DNA of 15,155 nt from Nitrospirota bacterium (GTDB lineage: Bacteria > Nitrospirota > Nitrospiria > Nitrospirales > Nitrospiraceae), in NCBI GenBank assembly GCA_016201805.1, contig JACQCB010000005.1, positions 1-15,155 of the forward strand, in the 5' to 3' direction. Made by a program: the position numbers and the translations under genes. Shown here piece after piece: positions 12,192 to 15,155 of this stretch (position 1 is the first letter of the stretch; every line of letters starts with the position of its first letter). Below the pieces are notes generated by a model. That model did not search any database and was not told where the DNA came from. It was given only the letters and a program-made list of their open reading frames with translations.

Positions 12192-12662
12192 ATGGTTATG
12201 CCGGATCCGGCCCCAGCTTCGATTACATCCGACCGCCTGGCGTTGACCCTGCCGGTCCCACCGAGCATCAATCACCAATACGCAACCGTGAACGGCCGAC
12301 GCGTGCTCTCCGCCCTGGGGCGCCGCTACAAAGCACTGGTCGCACAGCAGGCCTTGCTTGTCCTTGCCCAAGCCCATCACCGTCAGACGTTGCTCCGAGC
12401 CTTGGGGAAAGACGCCCTCGCCCTGACCATTCACTTTCACTTCACCTCGCCACTACGCCGCGACGTCGACGGGGGGCTCAAGATCGCCCAAGACGCCCTG
12501 TGCGAGGCGCTCGGAATCAACGACAATCGGATCGTGGAAGTGCACCTGTACAAAAACCGTGACGCCGCCCGCCCCCGCATCGAGGCAACGCTCTCTTCCT
12601 CAACCATCCTGGCCCCCATGGGAGCACAGCATACCGCACAGGATCAGACCGCCACCCGATAG
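12192..12662 (+). CDS. RusA-family Holliday junction resolvase / endodeoxyribonuclease
   Basis: RusA enzymes are small dimeric nucleases that cut four-way DNA junctions, often of prophage origin. The 156-residue product shows LALTLPVPPSINHQY, RRVLSALGRRYK, and the catalytic region RRDVDGGLKIAQDALCEALG followed by INDNRIVEVHLYK. The DVD pair and the Asp in INDN match the three essential aspartates of E. coli RusA (D70, D72, D91). The start is unsure: ATG 12192 or 12198 fits the domain, without a clear Shine-Dalgarno sequence. The frame is open back to GTG 12018, 1 nt after the mraZ stop, which would add a 58-residue Arg/Pro/Ser-rich extension. The tail after about residue 137 is not part of the domain. 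Confidence 0.8.
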   Translation: MVMPDPAPASITSDRLALTLPVPPSINHQYATVNGRRVLSALGRRYKALVAQQALLVLAQAHHRQTLLRALGKDALALTIHFHFTSPLRRDVDGGLKIAQDALCEALGINDNRIVEVHLYKNRDAARPRIEATLSSSTILAPMGAQHTAQDQTATR

Positions 12663-12946
12663 CCCAGTCAGTTCAACCGGCCTCATTCCTTGTCGCAGTC
12701 CCATCCAACCTCTGGCTCCGCAAGACATCATCCACTTTGCCACCTCCTTGCTTCGTTCAAGCAAATGAATGGCACGACCGATAAGGCAAGAACAGAGAGG
12801 CTCCTGGTCTGCCACATCGACGTGACGGCACAGGGCAAGGGGGAACTCTAGGCAAATACGGTTATCAATAATCTTGCTTGCGCGCGAGTTGACCAAGCAC
12901 TAGAGCAACGCCGGTACCTGGCGAGCGTGCGCGATGGAAACGCTGT
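12663..12946. other. 284-bp gap with no recognised gene
   Basis: The only notable structure is TTGCTT-CGTTC-AAGCAA (12748-12764), a 6-bp stem with no T-run after it. Short ORFs here (for example 12765-12851 on the plus strand) lack ribosome sites and family features. TTGACC at 12889-12894 has no matching -10, so I cannot place the promoter of the next gene. Confidence 0.4.
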
Positions 12947-13891
12947 ATGAAAGCCTTGATCGCCGATGACGACCAAATATCCCAGCGTATCCTGAAGACC
13001 GCCCTCTCAAAATGGGGCTACGAGGTCACGGCGGTCCAGGATGGCGCGGAAGCATGGGAAGCTCTGCAGCGCGCAGACAGCCCCCAGCTCGCCATCCTCG
13101 ACTGGATGATGCCAAAACTGGACGGCATCCAACTTTGCCAAGAAATCAGAAAGCGAACCGCTCAGCCTTACACGTACCTCCTCTTGCTCACGTCAAAAAC
13201 CTCCAAATCCGACATCGTCAAAGGGCTGACCGCCGGGGCGGACGACTATCTGACCAAGCCCATCGACCTGGACGAACTGAGAGCCCGCATCCAAGCCGGC
13301 CAACGCATTTTGAACTTGCAGACGGAACTGATCGCGGCACGGGAAGCCTTCCAGAACCAAGCGACGCACGATTCGCTCACCGGCCTCTGGAACCGGGCGG
13401 CCATTCTCACCGCTTTAGAACGCGAACTCGCCCGCGCGAGACGCAAGCAGACCTCATTCGCCGTCATCCTCGCCGACCTGGATCACTTCAAGGACACCAA
13501 CGACACCTATGGGCACATCGCTGGAGACCTCGTGCTCGCTGAAGCCGCAAAGCGAATGCGCTCGGTGTTACGGCCCTATGATACGATCGGCCGGTATGGG
13601 GGGGAGGAGTTTCTCATCGTACTCCCAGGCTGTGATGAGCTTGGCGCCATGCACACCGCGGAGCGGCTTCGGACCTGCCTCGATCAGACCCCCCTCGAAA
13701 TCACCGATGGCCACACGATTCCGATCTCCATCAGCCTGGGAGTGGCCCTAGGCGTGGCTGACGACCGGGGGACTGCCACCCAGTTCATCAAATCGGCGGA
13801 TGCCGCGCTCTATCGTGCAAAGGGAAGAGGACGCAACTGCGTCGAGATGGCGCAGCCGGAAGACCGTGAGTCATGGGTTGTCAGGTCCTAG
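12947..13891 (+). CDS. Response regulator with diguanylate cyclase (REC-GGDEF)
   Basis: A 314-residue cytosolic protein. The REC domain (1-120) has acidic D7-D9, phosphoacceptor D52 in AILDWMMPKLDG, T82 and K104 in YLTKP. A helical linker (about 121-138) leads to a GGDEF domain (139-300): THDSLTGLWNRA, LADLDHFKDTNDTYGHIAGD and active-site GGEEF (218-222). An RxxD inhibitory site (R209-D212) lies five residues before it, so the enzyme should make c-di-GMP and be product-inhibited. GGAAA (12936-12940) lies 6 nt before the ATG. The sensor gene downstream begins 43 nt later and may supply the phosphate or share the pathway. WspR/PleD-like single-REC architecture; specific output unknown. Confidence 0.93.
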   Translation: MKALIADDDQISQRILKTALSKWGYEVTAVQDGAEAWEALQRADSPQLAILDWMMPKLDGIQLCQEIRKRTAQPYTYLLLLTSKTSKSDIVKGLTAGADDYLTKPIDLDELRARIQAGQRILNLQTELIAAREAFQNQATHDSLTGLWNRAAILTALERELARARRKQTSFAVILADLDHFKDTNDTYGHIAGDLVLAEAAKRMRSVLRPYDTIGRYGGEEFLIVLPGCDELGAMHTAERLRTCLDQTPLEITDGHTIPISISLGVALGVADDRGTATQFIKSADAALYRAKGRGRNCVEMAQPEDRESWVVRS

Positions 13892-13934
13892 CCAAGGGCC
13901 CGCGCAAACAACCCTGGAGGGACCGCACCGACCC

Positions 13935-15155
13935 GTGCATACGCATCACCACACGCGCCGACGGCCTTATGCCTGGCTCTCGACGACCATCCTCATGCTG
14001 ACGGTCGTGGTCGTGGGAGTCGGCGCCATCGGCATCCACTTCGTTAAAACCCGCTTGCTCGCCACCACGGGAGAGAGCTTGGCGCTCGCCGCCACAGGGA
14101 TTGCGGGCAAGCTGGATCTCCTCCTCGCCGAACGATACAGCGACATCAGCCTGCTTGCACAGAACGCCGTCTTCCAACAACAGGACCGGGCCGCCATGAC
14201 CCAACACCTGCTGGCGATGCAGGCTCTTTACCCGGTCTATCAGTGGCTGGCCGTCACCAACTCCACGGGACACCTCATCGCCTCCACAGACCCAGCCAGC
14301 ATCGGTCAAGACCGAAGCCCAGACGACTGGTTTCGAAACACGCGCGATCAGGGCCGTCCGGTGGTCCACGATGCAGCGGTCTCCCAAGAATCCGATGGGA
14401 CCATGGCCGTCTCCTTTACCGCCCCGATCCTGGATCACGAGGGCAATTTCCTGGGTGTCGTCACCACACGGGTGGGCCTCCCTGTGCTGGAGGACACCTT
14501 CACACAGACCGTCGTGGCACTCCAAGCCCAGCACGGAACCGACACACGGATCGAGTATCAGTTCCTGACCCGTCACGGCGAGCTCATTGCCGACTCGGTC
14601 TTGCGGGAAGAAGGACATCGTAATCTCAAGACGCTTCGAGTCCCCTCAGCCCTGTTGTATGACTCAGCCCCACCCGGTTTCGTCGAAGAGACCCACGAAC
14701 GCCGGCACGAGCCGGTCATCACGGGCTACGCCCAGATCAAGAGCGGTAACACGTTCACGGACCTGGGATGGGGCATCCTGGTTCGCATCGACCGCAGCAA
14801 CGCCGTCGCCCCCGTGAACGTCGTCGCGTGGAAACTCGGATTAGCCGGAGGGACGGTGCTCGTGCCGATGCTTGGCTTCCTTCTCTGGGCTACCGGCCGC
14901 CTGCGAGCAGAATGGACGCACGCCCACCTGCGTGATCGGGCCATTGCCGCCAGCAGCAACGGCATCGTGATCACCGATCCCCATCAAACGGACAACCCGT
15001 TTATCTCTGTCAACGCCGCCTTCACGAAGATGCTGGGCTACGCTGAAGATGAGATCTTGGGCCGGAGCTGGCAAATTCTCGAAGGTCCCTCGACCGACCG
15101 AGCCGCTGTCGCCGAACTCCAGGCGGCGCTGCGCGAGCAGCGGAGCTGCGCAATC
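13935..15155 (+). CDS. Membrane sensor with periplasmic domain and LOV-like PAS domain (3' end beyond window)
   Basis: The frame is open for 407 codons to the window edge. TM1 (about 13-37) is followed by a periplasmic region (38-298) with the look of a Cache/PDC sensor: LLLAERYSDISLLAQNAVFQ, YPVYQWLAVTNSTGHLIAST, DWFRNTRDQGRPVVHD, SFTAPILDHEGNFLGVV. TM2 is about 300-321. A PAS domain begins near 328: GIVITDP, NPFISVNAAFTKMLGYAEDE, ILGRSWQILEGPSTD. That last motif matches LOV-type PAS domains, but Trp stands where the photoactive Cys (NCRFLQ) would be, so flavin photochemistry is unlikely. The output domain (kinase or GGDEF/EAL) lies outside the window. GTG 13935 is the best start; GGAGGG (13916-13921) is 13 nt away, rather far. 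Confidence 0.85.
   Translation, partial: MHTHHHTRRRPYAWLSTTILMLTVVVVGVGAIGIHFVKTRLLATTGESLALAATGIAGKLDLLLAERYSDISLLAQNAVFQQQDRAAMTQHLLAMQALYPVYQWLAVTNSTGHLIASTDPASIGQDRSPDDWFRNTRDQGRPVVHDAAVSQESDGTMAVSFTAPILDHEGNFLGVVTTRVGLPVLEDTFTQTVVALQAQHGTDTRIEYQFLTRHGELIADSVLREEGHRNLKTLRVPSALLYDSAPPGFVEETHERRHEPVITGYAQIKSGNTFTDLGWGILVRIDRSNAVAPVNVVAWKLGLAGGTVLVPMLGFLLWATGRLRAEWTHAHLRDRAIAASSNGIVITDPHQTDNPFISVNAAFTKMLGYAEDEILGRSWQILEGPSTDRAAVAELQAALREQRSCAI

Noticed and set aside
11321..12662. Prophage remnant or integrative element
   Set aside because: An excisionase-like HTH and RusA alone are weak evidence. There is no integrase, capsid, tail or att-like repeat, and mraZ is a chromosomal core gene.
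12765..12851. 28-residue plus-strand ORF
   Set aside because: No ribosome site, no promoter and no distinctive sequence.
12600..12896. 98-residue minus-strand frame in the gap after rusA
   Set aside because: TTG start, no Shine-Dalgarno, overlaps the rusA end, and no recognisable motif.

Overview
The window is a GC-rich bacterial chromosome segment carrying ordinary housekeeping genes. It contains no rRNA, tRNA, CRISPR array, insertion sequence or integrase. The gene set (L21/L27-Obg-ProB-NadD-RsfS cluster, a LapA/LapB-type protein, BioB, ComF, FmdB-like zinc ribbon, MraZ and a LOV-like PAS sensor beside a response-regulator diguanylate cyclase) points to a Gram-negative bacterium. By general feel I favour Nitrospirota (Nitrospira-like). 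That placement is inference and was not tested by any search.

Layout. At the left edge, ilvE runs leftward off the window. It diverges from a rightward cluster: rplU, rpmA, a secreted hypothetical protein, obgE, proB, nadD, rsfS and a fused lapA-lapB gene (1076-7253), followed by bioB. The cluster joins ribosomal proteins, ribosome-assembly and silencing factors (Obg, RsfS), NAD and proline synthesis, and lipopolysaccharide control. Extra promoters appear before obgE and inside the 3' end of nadD. obgE/proB overlap by 19 nt and nadD/rsfS overlap by an estimated 23 nt. rsfS has no ATG, GTG or TTG where its conserved N-terminus should begin; an ATC sits 6 nt after a good Shine-Dalgarno sequence.

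Middle. A small stand-alone LuxR-type HTH gene has its own extended -10 promoter. It converges, with a 9-bp gap, on a leftward dihydroorotate dehydrogenase that resembles the fumarate-dependent class 1A. A divergent promoter region then leads to comF. Between comF and an FmdB-like zinc-ribbon gene lies an AT-rich island of imperfect palindromic repeats with a 37-bp period.

Right part. A strong promoter (TTGACA-17-TAGACT) precedes an excisionase-type HTH gene and mraZ. This mraZ is not followed by rsmH/ftsL as in the usual division cluster; a RusA-type Holliday junction resolvase follows instead. The window ends with a REC-GGDEF diguanylate cyclase and the start of a two-TM sensor with a periplasmic domain and a LOV-like PAS domain. 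These two are probably one c-di-GMP/phosphorelay signalling unit.

I did not find a clear new defence or mobile system. The observations most worth a second look are the rsfS start, the LapA-LapB fusion, the repeat island, and the orphan HTH-MraZ-RusA group.
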